A DNA stretch of 33,589 nt from Mucilaginibacter sp. (GTDB lineage: Bacteria > Bacteroidota > Bacteroidia > Sphingobacteriales > Sphingobacteriaceae): assembly GCA_028287865.1 (NCBI GenBank), contig JAQBOU010000154.1:1-33589 (forward strand). Reading direction: 5' to 3'. Both the position numbers and the translations under genes were made by a program. Positions within the stretch are counted from its first letter, which is position 1; each line of letters begins with the position of its first letter. Of this stretch, positions 23,287-29,958 are shown piece after piece. Below the pieces are notes generated by a model that did no database searches, was not told where the DNA came from, and worked only from the letters and a program-made list of their open reading frames with translations.

Positions 23287-24270
23287 TTAAATCATTTTCA
23301 AAATAACTTTTTCTTTTGAACCATTATAAGTCCTCTGATAGGCTTCACAGGCCCTATCAACCTGGAAAATATATTCATCGGCAACCGGAAAGGGCTTTAA
23401 GTTGCCGTTATTGAATTTTGGTTTTAACTCATTCAGTATCTGGGCGCATTGCACCACATCCAGTTCCTGGGTGTCAATACCAACAAAATTGTTCTGGTTC
23501 CTGTAAAAGTTAAAAATGTTAAAAGCAACATCTTTCCTGGCATTGTCACTAATAAATATCTGGGTTGCGCCATACGCCATAGAAAGTGTCGCGTCTTCGA
23601 AACAGGGGCTTCCAACGGTATTGTAAACAATATCGGCACCATGGCCGTTTGTTATTTTTTTAACTGCTTCAACAACGTTTTCGGTAGCCGAACTAATCAC
23701 AGAGACAGGGCTGTTTGTGTGCCCTTTGTAAGTATGGATTGATTGCTCCACAATAATAACTTTTGCGCCAAAACTTGTAGCAATTTGCGTTGCCGCCTGT
23801 CCTACTTTGCCATTCCCTCCGAAAATAAGCAGCCAATCATTTGGTTTTGGTAAGCCGGCCCTGCGCAAGCCTTCATAGGCGGTAATAAATGGCACACCAA
23901 CACCGGCAGCCTCCTGCATAGAAATATGTAAAGGCTTTTCGCTGAAGGCCTTTGCCGGAATAACCAGGTAGGGGGCATGGCTACCATTGCGGCGGATGCC
24001 TAGTTCTCCTCCGGTACCCCAAATTTCTTTCCCAATTAGTTCCGAAGGGCCGTCAACAACTCTTCCTGCAAAGTCCCGGCCTGTATACCTGGGCCATACA
24101 GCGTTTGGGAACGCCCCTAAAACTGCTTTAACATCACTCGGATTTACACCGGCATACTCAACTTTTACAACGCATTCATCAGCCCCTGGCAGTGGTTGTT
24201 CCTGATGTTCAAATTCCAATACTAATTCGTCAATATGATTTGATTGCCTGCTGGCTTTAATTGCTTTCAT
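23287..24270 (-). CDS. Quinone oxidoreductase-like zinc-independent MDR protein
   Basis: 327 residues from the ATG at 24270 (MKAIKASRQSNHIDELVLEF); an upstream ATG at 24309 adds an unlikely leader. Medium-chain dehydrogenase/reductase fold: the N-terminal GroES-like domain has VKVEYAGVNPSDVKAVLG, and the Rossmann motif is FGGNGKVGQAATQIA. Residues that would bind catalytic zinc are absent, which fits NADPH:quinone reductases. It probably reduces quinones or enone-type electrophiles in the cytoplasm. It is divergent from a Crp/Fnr-type regulator across a 154-bp gap with matched palindromes, suggesting control by that regulator. Confidence 0.88.
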   Translation of the reverse strand: MKAIKASRQSNHIDELVLEFEHQEQPLPGADECVVKVEYAGVNPSDVKAVLGAFPNAVWPRYTGRDFAGRVVDGPSELIGKEIWGTGGELGIRRNGSHAPYLVIPAKAFSEKPLHISMQEAAGVGVPFITAYEGLRRAGLPKPNDWLLIFGGNGKVGQAATQIATSFGAKVIIVEQSIHTYKGHTNSPVSVISSATENVVEAVKKITNGHGADIVYNTVGSPCFEDATLSMAYGATQIFISDNARKDVAFNIFNFYRNQNNFVGIDTQELDVVQCAQILNELKPKFNNGNLKPFPVADEYIFQVDRACEAYQRTYNGSKEKVILKMI

Positions 24271-24317
24271 TGTTTTTATTTTATGAAGCAAAATTAGGTA
24301 CGGGCCCAAAGGCAGGG

Positions 24318-24379
24318 CAATAACAATTGTTAAGAAATGAACGGGTTGCTTTTTTATGGCATTTCCTTAACAATTATTG
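24318..24379. promoter_or_regulatory. Paired palindromes in the oxidoreductase/Crp intergenic region
   Basis: A perfect palindrome TAACAATTGTTA (24321-24332) and a near copy TAACAATTATTG (24368-24379) sit 47 bp apart. They are embedded in a larger inverted repeat: AATTGTTAAGAAATG (24325-24339) against CATTTCCTTAACAATT (24360-24375), with one bulged base. The gap separates divergent genes for an oxidoreductase and a Crp/Fnr-family regulator, so these are good candidates for its binding sites. Confidence 0.55.
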
Positions 24380-24424
24380 TGAAAGATTAAATAATGGACA
24401 GCTAATAATTGATTAAATTAGTCA

Positions 24425-24994
24425 ATGATGAATGATGAAATCCCCGCTATGTTAGTGAAAACCGTACCCGGTATAACAAATAATTGGGAAAAATATGGCT
24501 CCTATTTTAAAAAAGAAGAAATCCGGGCAAAAAAAATAATACTAAATGAAGGGGAAATAGCAAAACGAATATATTTTATTGAGTCTGGTTGTATCAGGAT
24601 GTTTTTTACAGATGCGAATAAAGATGTCTCTGTCCAGTTCTTTTTTGAAGATACACTCATTTGTTCCATGGAGAGTTTTCTAAAACATTTACCCAGTAAG
24701 TTTAGCCTTGAAACATTGGAAACAGGAACCTATTATACCTTGAGTAAAGACAATTATCTTAAATTAATTGTCGAGCTGCCCGAGTTCAATAGTTATTTTC
24801 AGGATTTAATACAAAGCAGGATGTTCTATTACATAAATTTACTACTGGATTACATACGGCTCTCACCACAGCAACGCTATATTGCATTGCTAAATAAACA
24901 TCCTGAAATTTTACAGCGGGTACCGCAATATCACATAGCTTCATATTTGGGCATTACAGCCGTTTCTTACAGCAGGATCAGAAATAGAAAGTAG
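24425..24994 (+). CDS. Crp/Fnr-family transcriptional regulator
   Basis: A 189-residue regulator with a cyclic-nucleotide-binding-like domain (KKIILNEGEIAKRIYFIESG to YYTLSKDNYLKLI) and a C-terminal helix-turn-helix (QYHIASYLGITAVSYSRIRN). The N-terminal domain lacks an obvious phosphate-binding RxA motif and the FNR cysteines, so neither cAMP nor an iron-sulphur cluster is predicted. Bacteroidetes have many such small Crp-like regulators with unknown effectors. It is divergent from the quinone oxidoreductase, the likely target. Start is one of two adjacent ATG codons (24425 or 24428). Confidence 0.88.
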   Translation: MMNDEIPAMLVKTVPGITNNWEKYGSYFKKEEIRAKKIILNEGEIAKRIYFIESGCIRMFFTDANKDVSVQFFFEDTLICSMESFLKHLPSKFSLETLETGTYYTLSKDNYLKLIVELPEFNSYFQDLIQSRMFYYINLLLDYIRLSPQQRYIALLNKHPEILQRVPQYHIASYLGITAVSYSRIRNRK

Positions 24995-25556
24995 TTGCAG
25001 TATGAGCATCGTGCTGGTATAAGAGTTTGACACCGGCAAAATCTGAAATAAAAAACTCAAAATCCTCAAATCCGTTTTTTTGCTTGCTGTAGCAGATCCG
25101 GGAGCAGTGTAGTCGCGTAGTTTTTAAGAGTTATTGCCATATCTCAGTATTCTTGATGGCTAAAATTAGCAGGTATTAACGAAATATCAAACAAGAAGCG
25201 GTTGGAGATAGGGTGATGCTTTTAAATCAGGAATGTATCCAAATGTCTCGTCCCAAAATTCAACAGGTATCCTGCTTGCGTTAAAACAAAAAAATCTTTC
25301 TTTCGACTAATGGCTTCTGCCTTAAAAAAGGTAATTGGATTCGCCAATTTAAAACGTCTTGGAAATGCGTGGATGTCAGCCGTGCTTCTTTCCATTGCTT
25401 GTTTCATAAATAAATGACACACAAAAACAGCTGACACATAACTGTCAGTCATTCAATTTACGGTATCAAATGCTTTTTCGGAATTTTCCTGCTCATTATT
25501 ATCTATTTGCTACGCTACCAAAATATTTTTAAAAAACTTTCGCAACCGAATAATTG
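24995..25556. other. Gene-free interval with a decayed terminator-type repeat
   Basis: Nothing between the Crp-like gene and the ArsR operon looks coding. A minus-strand frame at 25222-25452 runs through a degraded relative of the GNRA terminator family (25286-25320; CGAAAG apex, lost stem) and shows no recognisable domain. The interval may hold remains of a deleted minus-strand gene. Confidence 0.45.
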
Positions 25557-25594
25557 CATATATATTTGCAATCAATCAGTTGCAAATATATATG
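25557..25594 (+). promoter_or_regulatory. Perfect 15-bp inverted repeat over the promoter and start codon of the second ArsR gene
   Basis: CATATATATTTGCAA (25557-25571) and TTGCAAATATATATG (25580-25594) are exact reverse complements, separated by 8 bp. The left arm contains a -7-type box, TATATTTG (25561-25568), and the right arm ends in the ATG start codon of the ArsR gene. Transcription would start in the spacer. Binding here by the ArsR protein would block both polymerase and leader, giving tight autorepression. A clean -33 element is not evident. Confidence 0.7.
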
Positions 25595-25897
25595 AGACGT
25601 GATATTTACCAGGCCATAGCCGACCCCACCCGCAGGGTGATCCTGAGATTACTTACCGTAGGCGCCATGACGCCCAATGCCATTGCAGGGCATTTTGGTA
25701 GTACCCGGCAGGCGGTGTCAAAGCATATACAGATACTGGCCGAATGCGGCGCTGTTGACCAGACGCAGCGCGGGCGCGAAATTTATTACCAGCTTAATAT
25801 AGAGAAAATGAAAGAGATAGACCATTGGATGGAAGCCTTCCGCAAATTATGGGAAGTCCGCTTTGACCAGTTAGATAACTTATTAAACGATTTATAA
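25592..25897 (+). CDS. ArsR/SmtB-family winged-helix regulator
   Basis: 101 residues from the ATG at 25592 (MRRDIYQAIADPTRRVILRL). An in-frame TTG at 25580 lies inside the operator arm and is unlikely. The helix-turn-helix is NAIAGHFGSTRQAVSKHIQI, the wing carries RGREIYYQLN, and the C-terminal helix has AFRKLWEVRFDQLDNLL. There is no metal-binding CxC. This is the same subtype as the regulator at 2749-3072: both precede SRPBCC genes and share the DPxRR and VSKHI patterns. It is the first gene of the cluster, 11 bp ahead of the SRPBCC gene. Confidence 0.9.
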   Translation: MRRDIYQAIADPTRRVILRLLTVGAMTPNAIAGHFGSTRQAVSKHIQILAECGAVDQTQRGREIYYQLNIEKMKEIDHWMEAFRKLWEVRFDQLDNLLNDL

Positions 25898-25908
25898 AAT
25901 AAAAAATC

Positions 25909-26403
25909 ATGATAAACAATTTTGTATTCGAACCAAACCTGGCCACCAAAACAATACGCATAGTACGCGAATTTAACGCGCCAATTGAAAAAGTATGGAA
26001 AGCGTTTACCGACCCTGAACTGCTTGCAAAATGGGTGGCGCCTAAACCCTGGACCATCGAAAAACACACATGGGACTTTACCGTTGGCGGCGTCTCGAAA
26101 TATGCTATGGTTGGCCCCGAAGGCCAGATACACTGGATGTACGACGAATTTACCGCGATAGAGCACGGCAAAATTATTGCATCGACAGGTGTGTTTTGTG
26201 ATGGTGAAGGTAACCCGAACCTTGATGGGCCAAAATCATACACCGAGACAAAATTCTCATCAATTGAAGGTAACAGAACTAAGATAGAAACAACACACGT
26301 TTTTGACAGCGAAGACACCATAAAATGGTTCGTGGAAGGAGGATTTAAAGAAGGCACTGCCATGACCTTTGATCAGTTGGATGAATTACTGGCTTCGGAG
26401 TAG
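25909..26403 (+). CDS. SRPBCC/AHSA1-family protein, duplicated copy 1
   Basis: A 164-residue START-like protein: IRIVREFNAPIEKVWKAFTD then PELLAKWVAPKPWTIEKHTW, DFTVGGVSKYAMVGPEGQIH and a C-terminal MTFDQLDELLAS helix. It is closely paralogous to the gene at 27810. They share the start (MxNNFxFE), VREFNAP, EKVWKA, GPKPWT/APKPWT and VGPEGQ. It lacks the WW pair of many AHSA1 proteins (WVAPKPW where its paralogue has WWGPKPW). It probably shares an ArsR-controlled transcript. Ligand unknown. Confidence 0.88.
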   Translation: MINNFVFEPNLATKTIRIVREFNAPIEKVWKAFTDPELLAKWVAPKPWTIEKHTWDFTVGGVSKYAMVGPEGQIHWMYDEFTAIEHGKIIASTGVFCDGEGNPNLDGPKSYTETKFSSIEGNRTKIETTHVFDSEDTIKWFVEGGFKEGTAMTFDQLDELLASE

Positions 26404-26457
26404 GTGCATTTTTCTCTATAATATTTGACAAACGCAATTACACTAAAAACAATTACT

Positions 26458-27039
26458 ATGCGAAAATTAAAATTACAAATTCAAACGTCGCTTGATGGCT
26501 TTGTAGCAGGGCCAAATGGTGAGGGCGACTGGCTGTTCTTGTCTGGCAAAAACGACCCGGAGGCTTTACAACAGGTTATCGCTTTCAATGTTGAGCTTGC
26601 CAGCAGCAGCGATACGTTACTGATGGGCCGCAAAATGGCCGGTCCTGGATTCTTCAAGCACTGGGAAAACGTAGCCCACAACCTGCCAGATAATCCATGG
26701 CATCAAATGGCGCAGTTGATAGTGAATCTTCGCAAAATTGCCTTTAGCCGCAGCGAAATAAACCTCTCAGGCCGCAACCTCGAAGTGGAAAACGGAAATT
26801 TGGCTACTGTGGTACAGGCGCTGAAAGAACAACCGGGCAAGGATATCCTGGTTTATGGAGGTGCCGATTTCGTAAGTTCGCTCATCAGCCTCAACCTTAT
26901 TGATGAATATTATCTCATCATTTGCCCCGTTGCCATTGGTGCCGGCCTTTCCATTTTTAAGGAGAGAAAAATACTGAAATTAGAAAGTTCAATAGCTTTC
27001 AAACACGGGAAAATACTCAATAAATATTTGCCGGTATAG
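26458..27039 (+). CDS. Dihydrofolate-reductase-fold protein (RibD C-terminal type), duplicated copy 1
   Basis: 193 residues from ATG 26458 (MRKLKLQIQTSLDGFVAGPN). A TTG 33 bp upstream would add unrelated residues. Pattern of the RibD_C/DHFR superfamily: N-terminal strand with SLDGFVAGPNGEGDW, DTLLMGRKM, and the cofactor-binding-like KDILVYGGADFVSSLISLNL, then DEYYLIICPVAIGAGLSIF. These stand-alone proteins (YwjB/YyaP-like) probably bind NADPH, with unknown substrates. It is true DHFR neither by length nor by genome context. Paralogous to 28358-28921. Confidence 0.88.
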   Translation: MRKLKLQIQTSLDGFVAGPNGEGDWLFLSGKNDPEALQQVIAFNVELASSSDTLLMGRKMAGPGFFKHWENVAHNLPDNPWHQMAQLIVNLRKIAFSRSEINLSGRNLEVENGNLATVVQALKEQPGKDILVYGGADFVSSLISLNLIDEYYLIICPVAIGAGLSIFKERKILKLESSIAFKHGKILNKYLPV

Positions 27040-27119
27040 GCTGGGTTAAGTACCGTCGACGGGAAAAACATTTTATATTAAATTCATTTCTCTAAGATGT
27101 ATTAAATAAAAACAAAATT

Positions 27120-27782
27120 ATGAAAATTAAATTTTTAAGTGTTGCACTTGGCTTAGCCTTATCAGCAACCATTTTGAGCGCCAGCGCGCAAAAAAACTAT
27201 ACAGAAGGCCTTGTAACCATGAAAACCAGTTTGCGCGGACAGGATATTGAACTAAAGGAATACTTTAGAAGTGATTCCACCGCTACAACATTTTCTGCCG
27301 GGCCGGCAAATATCAAGCTTTTAGCCGACGCTAACTACAAATTTTTCGCCGTATTAGCTGAAGTGTCGGCTTACAATATAAAGAAAGCTGCGATTTATAC
27401 GCCTGAAGAAATTGACCAGGTTTTAAGCAGTTTCCCTACATTTAAATTTGCCCCATCAACCGAAACAAAACAGATATCCGGTTTTAACTGCAAAAAAGTT
27501 GTAGCGACAGATACTAAGACTCAAAAAACTTATGATATCTGGATAACCAATGACATATCATTGCCCTCTACTGTAATAGACAAATATTATGCGTCTATCG
27601 GAGGTGTTCCAATACAATATACATCATTTCAGAAAGGACCAGATGGTGCACTTGTAATAGCTGATTATATAATAAGCGGAGTTTCTGATCAAAAAGCTCC
27701 TGCAGGCACCTTTGGCATAGCACCTGGTTTTGATAAGATATCAAAAGCTGATCTTGATGCGATGTCACGCGGCAACCAATAA
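27120..27782 (+). CDS. Secreted protein of DUF4412/GLPGLI-like type
   Basis: 220 residues with a signal peptide (MKIKFLSVALGLALSATILS to ASAQ). The mature part alternates beta strands, opening with YTEGLVTMKTSL. The central CKKVVATDTKTQKTYDIWIT and ISLPSTV resemble the Cys-plus-WxT pattern of DUF4412 and GLPGLI-type periplasmic proteins of Bacteroidetes. The function of these families is unknown. It sits between the two copies of the duplicated SRPBCC-DHFR pair, on the same strand, 80 bp after the first. Confidence 0.65.
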   Translation: MKIKFLSVALGLALSATILSASAQKNYTEGLVTMKTSLRGQDIELKEYFRSDSTATTFSAGPANIKLLADANYKFFAVLAEVSAYNIKKAAIYTPEEIDQVLSSFPTFKFAPSTETKQISGFNCKKVVATDTKTQKTYDIWITNDISLPSTVIDKYYASIGGVPIQYTSFQKGPDGALVIADYIISGVSDQKAPAGTFGIAPGFDKISKADLDAMSRGNQ

Positions 27783-27809
27783 ACTTATCACTTATAAAAC
27801 TAAATGATC

Positions 27810-28295
27810 ATGACAAACAATTTTATATTCGAAAAAGACCTTGTCGCCAAAACGATCCATGTAGTACGTGAGTTTAACGCGCCGGTTGAAAAAGTATGGA
27901 AAGCCTGGACAGACCCCGACATACTTGAAAAATGGTGGGGACCGAAACCCTGGACAGCTATAACCAAAATCATGGATTTTACCGTAGGTGGCACGTGGTT
28001 GTATTATATGGTGGGTCCGGAAGGCCAAAAACACTGGAGCTGTTCAAAGTTTACTGCTATTGAAGTTGGCAGCAGGCTTGCGACTGATACAGCATTCTGT
28101 GACGAGAATGGCACTGCGGCGCCCGGTGCAAAGGCAGGGCATTGGGACAACAAATTCGTAGCCGCAGGCGATAAAACCAAAGTGATAGTGGACATTAACT
28201 TCGACGATGAAGCAACCATAAAAATGATGGTGGAAAGGGGCTTTGAAACGGGCTTTACCATGGGCCTTAACCAGCTGGAAGAGTTGTTAGGTTGA
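27810..28295 (+). CDS. SRPBCC/AHSA1-family protein, duplicated copy 2
   Basis: 161 residues from the ATG at 27810, chosen because it aligns with the paralogue's MINNFVFE start. An ATG at 27804 is also possible. It carries the full AHSA1 signature: VREFNAPVEKVWKAWTDPDI then LEKWWGPKPWTAI, VGGTWLYYMVGPEGQKHW and a C-terminal FTMGLNQLEELLG helix. Compared with copy 1 it keeps the WWGPK motif and has a different middle loop (NGTAAPGAKAGHWD). Divergence of the two suggests different ligands. Confidence 0.88.
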   Translation: MTNNFIFEKDLVAKTIHVVREFNAPVEKVWKAWTDPDILEKWWGPKPWTAITKIMDFTVGGTWLYYMVGPEGQKHWSCSKFTAIEVGSRLATDTAFCDENGTAAPGAKAGHWDNKFVAAGDKTKVIVDINFDDEATIKMMVERGFETGFTMGLNQLEELLG

Positions 28296-28357
28296 TCTGC
28301 TAACGCATTTACAGCAATTATAATAAAAAGAAATACGGCATTTTAAAAACAATTACT

Positions 28358-28921
28358 ATGCGAAAATTAAAATTACAGGTACAAATGACCATTGATGGTT
28401 TTGTAGCCGGGCCGAATGGCGAGCAGGACTGGGTATGGGCGAGTGGCTCTGATGAAGCCGGTTTCAGGCAGGTAATTGAACTGGCCGAAAGTTGTGATAC
28501 CATTTTACTCGGACGCAAAATGACCCGGGAATTCATTGATCACTGGGAAAATGTGGTGGACAACCTGCCCGACAGCCGGGAACACCCTTTGGCTCAACTC
28601 ATGGTAAATATGCGCAAAATTGTTTTCAGCCGCACACAAACCGACATCAGGGGCAGGAACTTAGAAGTGGAAAACGGTGACCTGGCTGCTGCGGTGCAGG
28701 CGCTTAAAAGCCAGCCTGGTAAGGATATTATGGTTTATGGCGGCGCCGGTTTTGTAAGCTCGCTCATAAGCCTGAACCTGGTTGATGAATATTTTATTTT
28801 CGTTTGCCCGGCTGCCATCGGCGAAGGACTTTCAATTTTTAAAGAGAAAAAATTGCTCAGATTAGAAAGCTCAATTGCCTACAAACATGGAAAAGTGCTC
28901 AATAAATACGTGCCGGTATAG
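28358..28921 (+). CDS. Dihydrofolate-reductase-fold protein (RibD C-terminal type), duplicated copy 2
   Basis: 187 residues, starting MRKLKLQVQMTIDGFVAGPN, paralogous along the whole length to 26458-27039. They share DTxLxGRKM, HWENVxxNLPD, QPGKDIxVYGGAxFVSS and the C-terminus KHGKxLNKYxPV. It is five to seven residues shorter in the segment after QDWVWASGSDE. The DNA around the start codon and about 30 bp beyond the stop are also recognisably duplicated. Predicted NADPH-dependent reductase fold, substrate unknown. Confidence 0.88.
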   Translation: MRKLKLQVQMTIDGFVAGPNGEQDWVWASGSDEAGFRQVIELAESCDTILLGRKMTREFIDHWENVVDNLPDSREHPLAQLMVNMRKIVFSRTQTDIRGRNLEVENGDLAAAVQALKSQPGKDIMVYGGAGFVSSLISLNLVDEYFIFVCPAAIGEGLSIFKEKKLLRLESSIAYKHGKVLNKYVPV

Positions 28922-29015
28922 GCTATGACTAAGCTCCACCGTCGGCGCTGTCATTGCCGTCGTGCTTTTGGTGTTGAGTTGTAAACAGTTATTGTTTTAA
29001 CAATTAAAAATTAAA

Positions 29016-29228
29016 ATGGAAATATTAGTTTTTAAGACGAATGTAACCAGCAAGAAAAAAGTGAGCATGATTGCGCCCCTGCTCACTTCTTTTCCAACAA
29101 TTCGCCAATGGAATTTCGACCTGGATGATCGTGATAAAGTATTACGTATTGAGTCTACCGAACTAAATCCCGGTTCGGTAGAGTTACTGTTGCTCACGGC
29201 AGGTTTTAATTGCCAGGAGTTGGATTAG
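29016..29228 (+). CDS. Small HMA-like fold protein without metal-binding cysteines
   Basis: 70 residues: MEILVFKTNVTSKKKVSMIA, then LLTSFPTIRQWNFDLDDRDK, VLRIESTELNPGSVELLL and LTAGFNCQELD. The beta-alpha-beta-beta-alpha-beta layout is that of heavy-metal-associated (copper chaperone-like) domains, but the MxCxxC loop is replaced by NVTSKKK. I recognise similar cysteine-less small proteins in Bacteroidetes; their role is unknown. It lies 94 bp after the DHFR-like gene and may have its own promoter. Confidence 0.7.
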   Translation: MEILVFKTNVTSKKKVSMIAPLLTSFPTIRQWNFDLDDRDKVLRIESTELNPGSVELLLLTAGFNCQELD

Positions 29229-29241
29229 TGTATTCGCACGG

Positions 29242-29347
29242 ACTCCGCAAGGACCTTGCGGAGTTGAAAAAACCCCGCTCCCGCAAGCATTTTCGCTGCC
29301 ACTTCACCATGCTTTCTTTCGCTGCCGCAAGCCTCCCGGCTTGTGGC
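29242..29347. repeat. GC-rich hairpin repeats in the gap before the Fic fragment
   Basis: Two strong hairpins lie in a GC-rich stretch: ACTCCGCAAG-GAC-CTTGCGGAGT (29242-29264) and GCCGCAAGCC-TCCC-GGCTTGTGGC (29324-29347). Between them TTTCGCTGCC is repeated twice (29291-29300, 29317-29326). The composition contrasts with the AT-rich surroundings. The first hairpin may end the upstream transcript but has no T-tract. It looks REP-like, and its right edge abuts the broken end of the Fic fragment. Confidence 0.55.
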
Positions 29348-29385
29348 CCGCACTTTAAGTAACCGCCATACAGGCTGACCACGCG

Positions 29386-29613
29386 CTAGTTTTCCCCCAT
29401 ATAATGATCGATAACCATCAAACTATCGTGCAAGGGCTTGCCTTTGGGGGTAAGTCCCTCATTGATCAAAACCTGTGCTTCGACTTCAGTCAACGTAGAA
29501 CCCTCAATTTTAGTAGAATGATGAACGATAGAGATCAGGTTAAATTTCCCATGATCTATAACATCATCAATGCCAAGGCTTTTATACCGGTTTATTAGTG
29601 CTTGTAAATCCAT
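29386..29613 (-). pseudogene. N-terminal fragment of a Fic-family protein
   Basis: A 75-residue frame: MDLQALINRYKSLGIDDVID, then HGKFNLISIVHHSTKIEGST, LTEVEAQVLINEGLTPKGKP and LHDSLMVIDHYMGEN. This matches the start of class II Fic (AMP-transferase-type) proteins: the autoinhibitory helix motif (S/T)xxxE(G/N) is seen as STKIEG (Ser33, Glu37, Gly38). Full-length relatives are several times longer. The catalytic HPFxxGNGR region is absent, and no trace of it is visible in the following 150 bp, which hold hairpin repeats. Most likely a remnant after deletion, though the intact inhibitory helix could still be expressed. Confidence 0.65.
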
Positions 29614-29746
29614 TTTCCTGCTAAAAGTAACGCTGGTATCTCAAAGATAACATTTCTAAATCCTAATGATTTGTCAGCCTTTAAAAATTTGATAAATCGC
29701 CGGAGTATCCAATATAGTCCGGCTAAGTAAAAAACTGCCCGAAACC
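29614..29746. other. Gene-free stretch around the Fic fragment start
   Basis: The interval 29614-29958 contains no gene. It holds the GH20 terminator at 29747-29780. No promoter for the Fic fragment could be identified in it. Confidence 0.4.
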
Positions 29747-29780
29747 AAAAAAGCCTCAAATCTTACGACTTGCGGCTTTT
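29747..29780 (-). terminator. Intrinsic terminator with GNRA loop downstream of the GH20 gene
   Basis: On the minus strand AAAAGCC...GGCTTTTTT, with apex AAGTC-GTAA-GATTT, a C-GTAA-G tetraloop. It is about 180 bp beyond the GH20 stop. The stem differs from that at 21975 in its middle positions while the loop stays GNRA. Confidence 0.65.
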
Positions 29781-29958
29781 GATTTAATTAGTACGGAGCA
29801 GGCTCCAACTTTGTCTATTTGTTTTATGGATTGCATCCCGGCTGCATTTCAAACACGAATTGATTGGTTTAGATTGAATGATCGGCTATGTCAAACAAGG
29901 CCATTGCGTCCCTGCGGAAGTGCAGAAATAAATAGCTTTTTAAACAATAGCAAGATTC

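Noticed and set aside
25222..25452. A 76-codon minus-strand frame upstream of the second ArsR operon
   Set aside because: It runs through a degraded terminator-type repeat, and its peptide matches no domain I recognise. It is kept only as possible debris.
29242..29264. Perfect hairpin taken first as a rho-independent terminator
   Set aside because: Neither strand has a T-tract after the stem, so it is listed as a REP-like hairpin instead.
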